The notes under the pieces: generated by a model | Seen by the model: the letters and a program-made list of their open reading frames with translations, nothing else | Told to the model about the DNA's origin: nothing | Databases searched by the model: none | Made by a program: the position numbers and the translations under genes | Assembly: GCA_028274465.1 (NCBI GenBank) | Contig: CM051458.1 | Location: 82,914,085-82,978,084 of the forward strand | DNA from: Plantago ovata | Lineage: Eukaryota; Streptophyta; Magnoliopsida; Lamiales; Plantaginaceae | DNA length: 64,000 bases | Direction of reading: 5' to 3' | Shown: positions 1 through 11,733 of the stretch, one piece after another | Layout: every line of letters begins with the position of its first letter | Numbering within the stretch: position 1 is the first letter of the stretch

Positions 1-415
1 AAAACGGATGAGTATCAGCTATAGAACTGGGGGCAACGTTTTTGCTAAAAACAATGTTTGATTTTTCCAAATTAATAACTGGACCAGAACCCAGACTATA
101 AATGTGAAGAATGTGGCGGATTGTTTCCGCTGTTGTGGTAGAGGCATGACAAAAGATCATGGTGTCATCAGCAAAAAGAAGATGGGAAATTTCAGGAGCA
201 GAATGATTAACTTTAATACCCTTAATAGTACCCCTATTGGTGGCTGTGGCAAACAGTGAACACAGAGCTTCAGTACAAAATAAAAATAAATAGGGAGATA
301 AAAGGTCTCTGTCTAATACCACGGATGGGTGTAAAAGGACTAGACTCACTTCCATTCAAGATAAGGGCATAAGAAACAGTACGCATGCTTACAATTTTAA
401 CATCACAATTAACTT
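1..415 (-). mobile_element. LINE reverse-transcriptase fragment
   Basis: Read on the minus strand, this stretch is open and gives the middle of an L1-type reverse transcriptase. A GIRQ...PLSPYLF block is followed by HLLFADDTMIF, which holds the FADD catalytic motif, and then by NLEKSNIVFSKN. The GIRQ block lacks one residue compared with the usual GIRQGDPLSPYLF, an in-frame loss of three bases. The fragment is cut by the window edge and by degenerate sequence near 415, so its full extent is unknown. It is a relic of an element separate from the LINE at 7.87 kb, which lies on the other strand. Confidence 0.85.
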
Positions 416-2650
416 TAACAAAAAAAAATTTAAAGAAAAACTCTTAAATTTTCGGTAATAATATTTAACTTCACGTGTGGCGTCATTAATTAACTATCTG
501 TCATTATCCCATCGACAAACGTTGCATGATTATAACGACTCAAAATAGTACTAAAACATAAGATAATATGGTAATTTTTCGTCGTTGCAACGTAACCACT
601 TGTTCACTTCTTCAAGTCTTGTATCTATCTATCATGCATGTAAGCCGGCATTTTGCACGCTCGATCACATATCACATTAGGAATTGACGATTTTAATAAT
701 AACCGTTTTAGCCCCTAATTAATCTCATGATCAGTCAAGACTCCATGATCCCTTAACGCTAGAATCTCGAAAGTAAATACCATAAATTAAACATTTCTGA
801 ATGTTTTTTAGAAGAAAAAAACACTCTGAAGCTACTCTAAATATGACCAATTTTAACTTAAATTTATTTAATTAAATATAGTAAATACGTAACTACATGT
901 CAATTGAGACTTAAACTAATTGTAAGCTGGGATGTCATTATTTTAGTGATTATGGTGGGTGAATGTTTCTAGACTATAAATACATATACCTTCGCCCATG
1001 TTTCGAGTGGGCCGGGTCCAACTATATCAAATGCCTCACATGTTTCAAGTTTGAAGAAGAACCTCTGACACATTACCACCGATGGAACATTGGAATTTTA
1101 GAATTCTCTATTGATTTTGTGGTGTTGTGCAAGCCGAGCCTTAACAAGGGTTCGATTCACTAAGGCTCGAGTTTGACTTGCTTCATAAGGTATTCGAGCC
1201 TAACTTATAATTCGTTATACTAAGAAGTCGAACTTGACTCGGCTCAAGCATACTCGTTAAAGCTCATGAGATATAATATCCATACAATTGTAGGGGATTT
1301 TAGCATTTACATTTGAATGTCTATGTTCATGTTTTGTTAGTCTTTGATGGCTTTATGTTTTGAACTATTGGTTGTTAATGAGTAATCTCGAAAAATTTTG
1401 ATATCTCATTCACAGGTTTTTTTCTTCCTTCAATATGGGCTCGACTCGAGTTCGGTAAGATTCAAGCTCATTCGAGCCAAACGAGTTCAAGCCAGATTTT
1501 TAGCTTGTTTCATAAATGAGTCGAGCATATGCTGGACACGAGTGTTAACGAGCCCGAACCAAGCCCAACTATACTCGGCTCGGCTCGAGTCATTAAACAA
1601 CACTACTAATTGAGTTATTTTCGTTTTCATTTGGCCGCGCGCCTGCAATGCGCAGAAGTATATACCATAACTTCCATAAGATATTCATGAGTAAAGTTTA
1701 CTTTAGACTTTTACCAAGTAACACACTTGCCGCATTAATGGTAATTCTTTATGAATCCCTTCATCTATCGAAAATGTACATACTACGTGTGACACAATAG
1801 CCGTCCATACAGGAATATCTTATTAAATTAACAAGTTTCATTACGTGAAGAACAGAAGAAGGCTTATTTAATTTTTGGTGTAGTATTTAATAGTCAAACG
1901 GATTAATTTTCATTTGATAGGTGGGCACACAAAAGCAAAATGTATGAATTTTGGGTGTTATTTGCTGTGCTTTAGTTAAGTGGTGACTCTTTCTGAGTCT
2001 CTGACGAAGCTGATCTTCATTAGAAAATGTTGATCATTCAATTCACACTTCCAATTCCAAACTTTCTCCTTTAACGTAAAAAGTTTTGGATTGATGCTAT
2101 CCCTCCATTCAAATTTCGATCTCTAAATATGTTTCGAATTTAATAACAAAAAGATAGAGACATTGTGTTATGTTCGGAAATGTTTTTAAAAAAACAATAA
2201 AAAATTTATGAAGAACAAATTATTTAAAATAGTTTAAACTCCGGAATGTTCACATTTACTTTTCAACGAGATTTTAGACTATGAATTTGCGAGCAAAATA
2301 AGGACCAATCACAAGTTTTTGTGTACAAACTACAAATCTGTAAATATTAATTCTACTTGTTGACGATTGACGAGGTTTTACATATCCAAAATGATCCAAA
2401 CATTGATCGGATAAATATTCCGACCATACAAAATCAAAACGATCGACAATCTTTTCCTTGTAATCTATACCTCTTTCCAACACTTCTTCTTACATGTGAA
2501 AAATAATGTTTTGCAAGTTGCAACAAGCTTGGAAAACTAAAATGATCATTCCTATACATGTTCAGACATAAATAATCAACAAACAAAATTTATCTCTTAT
2601 CTAGTTGACAGATCAAACAAGTGAATTTCTACAATGTTTCTTGCTTCTTA
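416..2650. other. Intergenic, no gene seen
   Basis: AT-rich sequence without a convincing coding region on either strand. The short open frames here have no recognisable motif and atypical composition. The only structure noticed is the TCGAG-rich block listed separately. Confidence 0.6.
1125..1605. repeat. TCGAG/GCTCGA-rich degenerate repeat
   Basis: Two blocks (about 1130-1275 and 1437-1605) are full of the words tcgag, gctcga, gagcc and cgagtt in both orientations, for example ggctcggctcgagtc near 1578. They are separated by about 160 bp of ordinary AT-rich DNA. Such blocks resemble ends of old plant DNA transposons, but no target duplication or clear terminal repeat could be set. The class is not known. 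Confidence 0.35.
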
Positions 2651-3418
2651 TTATAGCCCTCCAACTAAATTTACCTTGAGAGGCTTGGGCTGAGCCATGG
2701 TTCTCCTCTGCCACAAGTTAATCTCTTTCCTCGGCTCGAAGGCCAAACCGGCCCAACTCCCCGCCTCGTGAGCCAATATCGTAGTCGAAAATGGAATATC
2801 AAAATCATCCTCCTCATCACTATAACCTCCCTCTTCATCCGACTCAAGATATTCATCTTCCTTTTGTGCGATATCTGCAGTCGTCCAATCAAAATCCGCG
2901 AACTTCTCACGAGTACTCGCGAATCTCCTCATTTGACTCAAGTTTGGCGCCCTTTCCCCGAGCTTGACATGGTCAATCGACGTCTCAGAGTTCGTTCTAC
3001 CCCCAAATATCTTCTTGATACCGAAATGTTTCTTCTTCGTCTCATGCGCCGGGCCTGCCGGAGTAATTGGGTCTGCAGGCCTGTTTTTAGTATCTTTCTC
3101 GGGCCGTGGTGTAGAAACGGGCCTGGAATCCTTATGGACCGGAATGGCCTTCTTTTTCTTCACCATCTTCTTGCACTTGACTTGGCCCATGCATGAGACT
3201 TTAGGAGAAGTGGGCTCACGACCATTTTCGAAATTTCTAGACCTACTCCGTGCTTCGGCTGGGATCATGTAGGCAATCGGCCCTGAGAAGGCCCGTTGGA
3301 ACCGCTTCTTGAGCCTCCCATCTTGCCTGTGATCGGCCGGGCTGAAGGAAATAGTTCCTCTAGGGAGAAATTTCAATAGCTTATTCTTTGACCTTGGTGT
3401 AGTTGCAGGCTTCTCCAT
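2651..3418 (-). CDS. Syringolide-induced protein 14-1-1-like protein
   Basis: Single-exon gene for 255 residues. I start at the ATG at 3418, giving MEKPATTPRSKNKLLKF. The frame is open further upstream, but that part is low-complexity (lysine-rich, then TATA-like) and looks like 5' leader. The basic N-terminus, the FSGPIAYMIPAEARSRS block and the EPTSPKVSCMGQVKCKK block match the plant family named after soybean syringolide-induced protein 14-1-1. The middle is rich in Pro, Lys and Thr. An acidic stretch (about residues 195-215, DEEGGYSDEEDD) precedes a conserved tail ending PKPLKVNLVGGL. There is no signal peptide or membrane segment. The molecular function of the family is not established, though members are reported as elicitor- or stress-responsive. 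Family assignment is from memory of these blocks. Confidence 0.75.
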   Translation of the reverse strand: MEKPATTPRSKNKLLKFLPRGTISFSPADHRQDGRLKKRFQRAFSGPIAYMIPAEARSRSRNFENGREPTSPKVSCMGQVKCKKMVKKKKAIPVHKDSRPVSTPRPEKDTKNRPADPITPAGPAHETKKKHFGIKKIFGGRTNSETSIDHVKLGERAPNLSQMRRFASTREKFADFDWTTADIAQKEDEYLESDEEGGYSDEEDDFDIPFSTTILAHEAGSWAGLAFEPRKEINLWQRRTMAQPKPLKVNLVGGL

Positions 3419-5224
3419 GTATGTGTGTTCCTTCTTTCTTTTTTTCTTTTTGAAGGAGTAACTTTTTGTGGGTGTATATATATGTGTAACAAAGCACACA
3501 TATATGTAAATTGAAGATGAGACAGAAGGAAACAATCAAAATACGGTTCCAATATGGACTTTTTCAAGAAAAAATGAGTAATGGAAATAAATATGGGTTT
3601 ATGGCAGTATAGGTCAAATGAGAAATACGACCTAGCAAATTAAACTAAACAATTTGTAATTAACTACTTGCAAATGATTTTAGTTTATATAATAGTATAA
3701 GGGTGGGCTGTTTTTGCTTTGTCATACTAGGCTACTACCTAATGTTGGCTTAATTGTCATCAAATGTACATATTAATTTAGGCTATGATAATAATCATAT
3801 AACTAATGCTGTTTTGTTCTCCACTAGCATGACGTCTCATATTTGTAATGTAATCCCTATATTTTATTAACTTTTTAATTGATTCTTTAAAAGTTTTGTA
3901 ATAACGTGTTAGTGTGTTAGCTTAGAGTTTTTTTTCTTTTCTTTTTTTTTTTTTTTCAGCCAATAGCTTAGTGATATCATATTATCATCCACCAATGAAA
4001 TAATTTTGTCAGTGGTGAAAATATATGTGCAAGCGTTTTATTTTGGTAAAAGTTTAAAATAAATATGTATATAATTTAATCCAATTGGAAATAGGAGTAT
4101 ATGTATTACAGCTGGGAAAAAAAAATTAAAATCCATGCCTATCTGAAAATTGCTTAAATTAATCTTTTTATTATTGGCGTGCTTGTTCGAAAAACAGGAG
4201 TGATTAGATGGGATATTTTGAAATTATTATCATTATTGATTATTGTAATGGATAATTAGTTAATTAATTCATATGGAAGAATTGCCACGATCGGTGGTTA
4301 AATTGTACCTACTGGTATTTGGAAAACCTGAACATGATGATTATCATACAATTATTGGAGGCCCATATATACAGATTAATTGAAATTAAAACGTGGATTA
4401 GAATAATACTACTAATTGTATTTTGTCCACATTAATTTGTGCTGATCTTGAATTTTAAGTACACGTGATATTTACGTGATTCATATATATATGTTCGTTC
4501 ATATAGTCTTGAGATGTAGGGCTCTCATCCTGAAATCGTCATATATTAATTCTTGTGCGCGGTGATTGAGACATGAGAAAAGGAGAGGGAGGAACACTTA
4601 CTCTGACCTTAATTCGAGTATATCCAAAATGGTTAATTGATCCAACCATTATGGGTTTTAATCAAACGTGATGAATTTACTTCCAATTCCATTGATAGGT
4701 AAGGTACCCAACCAAATGGAGGTTCTCCGTTCCGTCCAACTTTGATCAAATTCCAAATTGATCAAGTAACTAATAGTATTATACTACTAAGTTATAACCA
4801 ACACGCACTTTACTCTTGGTTTCTGGAACCGAGGAGCCTAAATATCGTGTAGGAGTTTCATCCGTGTCTGGTCATTCGGGTTCTCACCTCTCTTCGGTAA
4901 TTATTAAAAGTTTGGCTTGACGAGTCATTGTTTCACCCGTATTTTGTTGTATTAGAAAGGTTGGATAGTGTAGGATTTTGATTTAGACGTTGTTTGTGAG
5001 GTTTCATTTTGAGGCACCCATGTATGTTAGGGATGTGCATGGTGCTTTGTCCTTTATTGTATTTTCCCGAACATTTCTTATATTCTTTAATAATAAATGT
5101 TAGCCGTTTAAAAAAAAAAAAAAACATGCACTTTACTCGGCAATTTACACTAATACACCATATAGTAGTATGTCATCATCATCTCATATCATACGGCGTG
5201 TGGTGCTTAGTTAATATGTTACAT
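3419..5224. other. Intergenic
   Basis: The promoter side of the 14-1-1-like gene holds a polypyrimidine/polypurine run (about 3430-3455) and TA-rich tracts. No gene is seen. Around 4985-5123 the sequence ends in ataataaatgttagccg followed by a run of 14 A (5110-5123). This resembles the 3' end of an old retroposed sequence, but no target duplication was found. Confidence 0.5.
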
Positions 5225-6003
5225 TCGGACAAACCATGAATCGTATTTCTAGGTTCAAGTTCATCCAAGATGTTTTACGTATCGACAACCAATTAACTTT
5301 CCACGTCCGCACTTGTTGAGTTCCTAGAAACAATCTTGATAATGTCAAAATATGGTCAAATTCGTCTTGTTCTGCCAACATATGTGCTAAGGCGGCCTGG
5401 GTCCTTCGACACTTAATTAGTAATTCCATGTCAGCACCAATATATCAAGTAGACACTCCCTCGAATATATTGGTACATCTAGACCAAGGCACCACCGGGT
5501 TCCTAAGCTTCGGAAGAAAGGGCCTAAGGGAGATATCCATTAAACCTCTAGGAGTCGTGGTCTTAACGGTGCATGCCCCGAGACATCACAATACCGGAGA
5601 CTATGGAGAGTCACATGTTTCCGATGTTCAACATCCGAGCATAACGGACCATGATATGCGTACCCGGATGTGCTGGCAATGGCTAAACGTGTAAAATAGT
5701 GGATGAGAACAAAGGCATATACTTTTCTTAGATGAATATGGGCCAAGCCCAGGTCCATATCTGTCAAGATCAAGCCTACCAACCACTAGTTTTGTGTCAT
5801 TGAGCGACTAGCCATTGAGCAAAGTCATGTGATTATTACTCAACGTCTATATAAAAGGGTGGTCCCAAGGACGTGGAAACATCATGGAAACCTCCAAAGT
5901 ATCACTCTACGGATACAACTTTGGGTCTTCTTTGAGGGGAAGAACCCTATAAAAGCAACAAGAAGATATACTTTTGTAAATATCTCATATCCTTTGATAT
6001 ATT

Positions 6004-6124
6004 TTTTTTTAACCGGCAAAGCGAGTATCAATAATGGTTCCCCATTTACCCCCGTGCTGACTCAAACCCCCGACATATTGGTTGGAGGTGAAGCAGCTTA
6101 CCAACTGAGCTACGCTTCGTTGTC
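6004..6124 (-). mobile_element. tRNA-derived SINE with target-site duplication
   Basis: On the minus strand the head reads gcgtagctcagttggtaag, a clear RNA polymerase III A box. About 35 bp later comes ggtttgagtc, a B box. The 3' end is a run of about 9 A (plus-strand T at 6002-6010). The element is flanked by tcctttgatatatt (5990-6003) and tcctttgacatatt (6125-6138), a 13/14 match, as expected of LINE-mediated retroposition. The body is only about 120 bp. The A-to-B box order shows a tRNA-derived SINE rather than a functional tRNA, since no cloverleaf acceptor end is present. Confidence 0.85.
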
Positions 6125-6245
6125 TCCTTTGACATATTATTGTCACTCACTCACACTCCAAAGAGGATGACAAGGTAAGCTTTTCAACTACTTTCGAGTA
6201 AGTCTCTAAACTCTGATTACACCTCAAGGAAAACCATACGAACAA

Positions 6246-6260
6246 CCCCCCCCCCCCCCC
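6246..6260. repeat. Poly-C tract
   Basis: Fifteen consecutive C. It is a simple repeat without associated gene and is error-prone in sequencing, so the exact length should not be trusted. Confidence 0.9.
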
Positions 6261-6799
6261 ACCCATGTTAGATATGAAAGTCGAGTGAAGATCCAAGCAG
6301 GAAGGAGCAAAGCAAGAAGATAACCGCAATCCCGACCATTATTTGGAGGTTCCGACCCTCTGCCCTACCCCATAGTCTGGAAGGCACCCCAGACCTCAAC
6401 TCCCGTGGTCCAGTGAAGGTTTATGAGGGCCTATATTTTGCGTTTATTCTCCATGAAAAATCACATCCCATCATTTTCGGCCCCGTATATGGAATTGACA
6501 CAAAAAGCTGATTTCCAAGTTCAAAATAAGCAAAGGATGGTTGAAAATCGGGGTTTTCCCATAGGAAAAGAAAAACCTATGTCCACCTCTTCCGGTATAA
6601 GGTACAAACTACGACTTCCGAAGAAGCGCACTTATGCAAGAACCATTACAAATTTGAGTGACGGGAGAAGAAGTAGTCGATATGTCGGTCGAGATCTGGA
6701 GAAGGGTACGACAAGCATCCAGTGGCCATGATATATGAAAAAAGAAGTACACTATCTCATTTGATTGTTGATGAGGGAGCTAACCCTTATGATTTTCGA

Positions 6800-6971
6800 T
6801 TTTTTTTTTTTTTGAAACGGCAAATATTAGAACTACTCCTACACTAATGTTATACAAATTTTCTAAACCATCTTATTTTTCCAAACCTAAACCAACCTTA
6901 GAACTCCGCCACCGTCGGGGATCGAACCATGCACCTCTCCTTCAATATCCAAACTCCTTACCGCTGCACCA
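6800..6971 (-). mobile_element. Second tRNA-derived SINE with perfect target duplication
   Basis: Minus-strand head ggtggtgcagcggtaagg (A box) and ggttcgatccc (B box), followed by a non-tRNA body of about 110 bp and a poly-A tail (plus-strand T at 6800-6813). It is flanked by a perfect 15-bp direct repeat, ccttatgattttcga, at 6785-6799 and 6972-6986. The head and body differ from the SINE at 6004, so it belongs to another family. It lies in the same orientation inside the same older repeat. Confidence 0.88.
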
Positions 6972-7150
6972 CCTTATGATTTTCGAATTAGATATGGGGT
7001 TATTAAAGATGCTATGAATAGATCCGGAGTGTTGACCGTTGGGTTCAAATACTAGAGGGTCTTTAAATGCATATGCTTTACGGCTTACCCTTTTACCCCA
7101 AGATATATTTCATCAATATGCACACAAGTCAATGATTGATGTATTCCCTA

Positions 7151-7407
7151 TCCCCTCCGTCCCAGAGAACTTTATCCATTTTGATTTTTTCTGGTCAACA
7201 GTTTTCGACTTTAACTACAAATTATACTCTTAAATTGTAATGGTAAAATATATAACAGAATTATATCATGAAACTTTACTTCCTAAATTTCATTATGTAA
7301 TTTTGTTATATATTTACCATTATAATTTAAGAGTAATTTATAGTCAAAGTCGGAAACTGTTGGCAAAAAAAAGTCAAAATTGGAAAAAAATTCTGGGACG
7401 GAGGTAG
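7151..7407. mobile_element. Stowaway-type MITE
   Basis: Terminal inverted repeats ctccgtccc / gggacggag with TA at both outer ends (7149-7150 and 7408-7409). The 257-bp element is almost a complete imperfect palindrome: the left arm (gtcaacagttttcgacttt and so on) is matched in reverse by the right arm (aaagtcggaaactgttggc). It has no coding capacity. This is the Tc1/mariner-derived Stowaway layout, mobilised in trans by a mariner-like transposase. Confidence 0.9.
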
Positions 7408-7409
7408 TA

Positions 7410-7855
7410 GCACAAACGCCCATCGTCAATGCCTTTATGTATCTTGTTATTGCTCTCATGATATGGAAGGTCTAGATACTATTTTGTGTGTTGATGGAAA
7501 ATGGGAAAAGAGACCTTTGGATGAGATAGCATAAGTAGATATGAAAAATGAAAAAGTACTTATCATTTAATTTTGTTAATTTGTAAAGTTTGATTTATCC
7601 TCATATTATTTTAAAATTATAGAAGGAAAAATAATTATATTTTTTTTTCCTTTCCCCTCAAATTAAGATTAAGTTGGCACCATCTTGGAAGTTATGAGGG
7701 TGTGCGATTGATAAGAGTGTTGGAAGTTTGAAACCAACATAAAATGGTTTATAATATTTGGAGTTATAAGATAAGGTGGTTAAATATTTTTTCATTTAAA
7801 TAAGAAAACAATTGGGTGATGATAAGTTGCTTAACTATTGTTATAGTTTGGATTG
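7410..7855. other. Intergenic
   Basis: AT-rich DNA between the MITE and the LINE. No gene or element was recognised in it. It ends at the 14-bp LINE target duplication (7856-7869). Confidence 0.5.
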
Positions 7856-7869
7856 AGATGCTAGACGCT

Positions 7870-8067
7870 ATCCATTGGAATATTACTAGCCAGCTCTTGG
7901 TATTGATTGGACACAGGAGTATTTCCATGTATATCATGCCCTTTCCCTTGAACATTTAAATCATCCCTTATAGTGGTAACTGGAGCATCAGTTACTCTTG
8001 GTTCAACTACTTCATTTACTGTCTCCTGCCTAGTACCATTCTCAACATGTGCATTCCTATTATCCAA
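7870..8067 (-). mobile_element. Inverted 5' segment of the LINE (twin-priming scar)
   Basis: The minus strand here is open and reads a hydrophilic ORF1-like linker that ends NQYQELASNIPMD next to the left target duplication. The plus-strand body starts at about 8068 with PMENVVLGVG and runs into the ORF1 stop, which overlaps the ORF2 ATG. The two parts abut at the same point of the element (P-M-D versus P-M-E), one in each orientation. That geometry is known from twin priming of L1 elements. The junction assignment is inference from the protein reading. Confidence 0.7.
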
Positions 8068-8167
8068 TGGAGAATGTGGTTTTGGGTGTTGGTAGTGCAG
8101 TGAGGTTTGGGAACTTTGATAATTTCGATGTATGTGTGAATGACCCGGGTCCTAATGTTTCTTCTTG

Positions 8168-11100
8168 TCAATGATAGTGCTCAGTTGGAACATTAGGGGA
8201 TTGAATAAGTCGACTCGACCGTTAGATATAAATAAGTTTTTAAGAGATAATAAGGTTTCTTTGGGTTGTCTTATTGAGACTCATGTGAAGGAACCAAAGT
8301 CTAAAGTTATTAGACAATTATCATATTTGGAGGTTTGATGATAATTATTGGAAGGCTGGGAATGGTAGACTGTGGGTGATGTGGGAATGTGGGATGTATC
8401 TCAAGTGATCTTTGACATGATATGTTGCACTTATCAGACTATTTATGGCAAAGTGACAAAGCTTGTAGGTACAATTCATTTCCAGGTGAAATCTGTGTAT
8501 GGTCACAATAAGGAAGAAGATAGAATCAACTTATGGGTTGAACTTAAACGGTTGGCTGAGCGAATAACTGAACCTTGGCTCGTTCTAGGAGATTTCAATA
8601 ATGTGCTATACACAGATGATAGGCTGGTGGTTTACCTATCACATAGCAAGAGTGTGAAGCTTTCAGAACAACTTTGACTGATACCATGTTGCCAGAATTA
8701 GCAAGCTATGGATGGCATTATACGTGGTGTAATAAAAGAGAAAATAGTTTGATCTATTCGAAGATAGATCGATGTTTTGGTAATGCTATATGGTTGCAAT
8801 CTTTTGGAGTTGTTGGTGTGGAAGTAATGAATCCAACATTCTATGACCACTCACCATTATTAGTTGATTGTGGTGCTAATAGAAGGGTTGCTCATAAGAA
8901 CTTCAAAATTTTGAATTCTGTAGTGAACCATCCAAACTATTTGGAAGCAGTACGAGATGGTTTGAGCTGTCCAGTGAATGGCACAAAGATGTTTCATAGG
9001 TATGGACAAAATTAAAGAAAGTAAGAGAGCAGCTGAGATCTTTGCAAAGATTATATTCCCAACCTACTATAAAAGTACTTGAGGCAAGGGCTAGAGTTGA
9101 AAGATTGCAGACAGGTCTATCACTTGATCCTATGAATAGAGATTTGTTTGTTGAAATGAAAGAGGCTCAGGTGTACTTGAAAAAATGGAATAATATTGAG
9201 GAGCAAGTACTTAAACAGAAGTCTAAAGTACACTGGTTGCAATGTGGGGATGGAAATAATCGATATTTCTTTGCAAGTCTTAAATCTAGAGGTATTCAGG
9301 GGATCTCAGTTTTGTATGCACAAGATGGGACTAAGCTACTGAGGATGATGAGATTGAAATGGAGGTAGTCATTTTTTACAAGGGGCTGTTGGGGACAGTA
9401 GGCAATACAACTCTGGCAGTGGATGTACAGTTGGTCCAACAGGGTAATGTTTTAAACCAAAGTCAGAAAATGAAACTGATACAACCTGTTTCTCCTCAAG
9501 AAATTCTTAGTGCGCTGCAGTCTATTGGAGATAACAAGGCGCCAGGTGCAGATGGTTTTTCAGCTTGTTTCTTCAAGAGTTCTTGGTCTATAATAGGAGG
9601 AAGTGTGGTGGAAGTTGTCCAAGGTTTTTTCAATACTGGAAAATTGTTGAGGAGTGTCAACACGACTGCTATTACTCTTCTCCCTAAGATTCAAACAACT
9701 AATACAATTCGGGACTATAGGTCAATTGTCTGCTGCAATGTGTTATATAAGATTATTGCAAAAGTCATCTCTAATCGATTAAGTGAAGTTATGTGTTACT
9801 TAGTTGGAGAAGAACAATTTGCATTCGTACTGGGGCGTTTTATACATGATAATACTTTGTTGGCCTAATAAATTATAAGGGGCTATGGAAGAAAACAAAT
9901 GTCGGCACGGTGTATGATTAAGATGGACCTTCAAAAGGCTTGTGATTCGGTTCAATGGAGTTTTGTTGAACAATTATTGAGGGCGTTGGGGTTTCCTGCT
10001 ATCTTTGTGAACTGGATTGTAACCTGCCTAACTACTGTGTCTTACCAAATAAAGTTGAATGGGAGGTTGACTGATCCTTTTCCTGGTGGGAAGGGTATTA
10101 GACAGGGTGACCATATGTCACCATTTCTATTTGTTCTTAGTATGGAGTACTTGAACCGTGTTCTGAAATCTTTGAATTCTGTACGTGAGTTCAAATACCA
10201 TCCAAAATGTGACAAGCTGAGGATTGTGCACCTAATATTTGCTAATGATCTGCTGTTTTTTAGTAAAGGTACGCTTCCATTTGTGACAACTTTACTTGAG
10301 GCTTTTGAAAAAATTAGTTCTACCTCTGGTTTGATTGCCAATAAAAACAACAGTGAGATTTATTTTGCGGGGGTGAAAGATGAAGTAAAGGAGAGTATTA
10401 TTGCATATAGTCAGTTACAAGAAGGGAGGATTCCTTTCAAATACTTGGGGATCCCTTTGAATGCAAAGAAGTTGTCTATTGCTCAATACCAACCGTTGGT
10501 GGAAAAAATGTTAAAAAAGATCAATCATTGGACTGCCAAGATGCTTAGCTATGGGGGACGAGTGCAATTAATTCAAAGTGTGTTGTACTCTATACAACAC
10601 TATTGGTGTCAGGTATTCTTCCTCCCAAAGAAAGTTATGACAATGGTTGAAGGTTTGTGCCGAAATTTTTTGTGGACTGGCCAAGCGGGTGATAGTAGAA
10701 GAGCATTAGTATCCTGGGATGCTATATGCAGACCAAAATCAGAAGGGGACTTGGGACTGATTCATTTGCCAAGTTGGAATAAATTGTCCTTTGTGAAGCT
10801 CTTATGGGCTATTCACATGAAAGAGGATAAATTATGAATAAAATGGCTCCATGAGTATTATATTAAAGGGCACCAGGTTATGGAGATGTTGATACCTTGT
10901 CAGACATCTTTTTTCTTCAAGAAGGTTCTTAAATGCATGGCAGTTTGGAAAAGGCTTGCAACAAAGTATAGAGTACACAGATTCCAGGTAAACATTGATC
11001 CTCTGTATATATTCTGCAAGAGTGAGGAAGAAACACATGACCACCTTTTCTTTGGTTGTGTGGAAATTAAGAAAGCATGGACTGCTTTGCTACAGTGGAC

Positions 11101-11380
11101 TGGTTGACATTGTTGTAGAGGAAATTGGCAAGATATCCTCAATGAGTTGTGTCTACAAGTGAAGGGAAAAAGTCCAAAAAATAGGATGTGGAAAGTGTTG
11201 GTAACTGAGTTTGTATATGCAATTTGGCAAGAAAGGAATAGGCGTATTTTTCAGGAAAAAACGCAAGAATGGAATGTGTTACTGCGTGAAGTGGTCAGAC
11301 GAATGTTGGGGCGCTGCTGGGTAGTGAAGAAACTGGATGCAACTTGTAGACAGTGTTTTGATTTCCCGAGAATAGCATAA
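8168..11380 (+). pseudogene. LINE ORF2 (endonuclease - reverse transcriptase), broken
   Basis: ORF2 begins with ATG at 8168, where ATGA overlaps the ORF1 stop. It is split over at least six reading-frame pieces: 8168-8335, 8372-8677, 8674-9015, 9042-9368, 9359-9868 and 9899-11380, the last with internal stops at 10836 and 11105. The largest intact piece (9899-10837) holds the RT palm with the DLQKACDSVQWSF and GIRQGDHMSPFLF blocks. The YADD/FADD box is mutated to FAND, removing a metal-binding Asp. In an intact element this protein nicks target DNA and copies the element RNA. Confidence 0.85.
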
Positions 11381-11733
11381 AGTTTGGAAATTTTGTTTTT
11401 TGTTCATTATTTGTAATTGAGACGGTGGGCCTATTGGCATACTTGGAATGAAAAACTATCTTTCTTCCAAAAAAAGATGCTAGGCGCTTTGAATTGTTAG
11501 TCAAGTGTTGCTCCATTGTAAAACTGTAAAACGTGTGAATATGACGAATTGTTTTGTACGTTTTTGGAATAAAATTTCACATTAAAAAAAATTGGCAAGC
11601 AATTTTACTCTAAACTCCAAAGTTCAAACTCGTTTGTAGTCTAGGCCAATTTTACTTTTAGTCCCCGGGACAACTTTCCTTCTCACTTATTCCTGGACCC
11701 TGGTAAATAATATTTCCTCCAACAACAATAAAA

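Larger units (their letters stand above)
5225..7040 (+). mobile_element. Possible LTR-retrotransposon-derived sequence
   Basis: This stretch is more GC-rich than its flanks and has the look of a plant LTR plus leader: a TATA box (ctatataaaag, 5848-5858) and a long non-coding R/U5-like part. The continuing sequence has no intact gag or pol. The broken frame before the SINE at 6800 reads VDEGANPYDFRI. No LTR pair, primer-binding site or target duplication was established, so the class is inference. It hosts both SINEs and, just beyond, the Stowaway MITE. Confidence 0.3.
7870..11474 (+). mobile_element. L1-type LINE, decayed, with inverted 5' end
   Basis: About 3.6 kb flanked by agatgctagacgct (7856-7869) and agatgctaggcgct (11475-11488), a 13/14 target-site duplication, with a short A run at the 3' end. 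In order on the plus strand: the end of ORF1 (to about 8168) overlapping the start of ORF2, which begins MIVLSWNIRGLN; an AP-endonuclease region (WLVLGDFNNVLYTDD near 8575, a DHSPLL motif near 8850); reverse transcriptase (NKAPGADGFSACFFKSSW, GIRQGDHMSPFLF, IFANDLLFFSKG); and a C-terminal zf-RVT-like region (about 10880-11100). Several frameshifts and stops break ORF2, and the catalytic FADD is FAND here. It is dead. The first 200 bp are inverted (listed separately). Confidence 0.9.

Noticed and set aside
2671..3272. Overlapping frames on both strands of the 14-1-1-like gene
   Set aside because: Other-frame shadows of the coding region, with no family resemblance.
6004..6124. A tRNA gene on the minus strand
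   Set aside because: A and B boxes are present but no acceptor-stem pairing; poly-A tail and target duplication show a SINE.
10042..10350. 102-codon minus-strand frame in the LINE
   Set aside because: Antisense of the reverse-transcriptase palm region.
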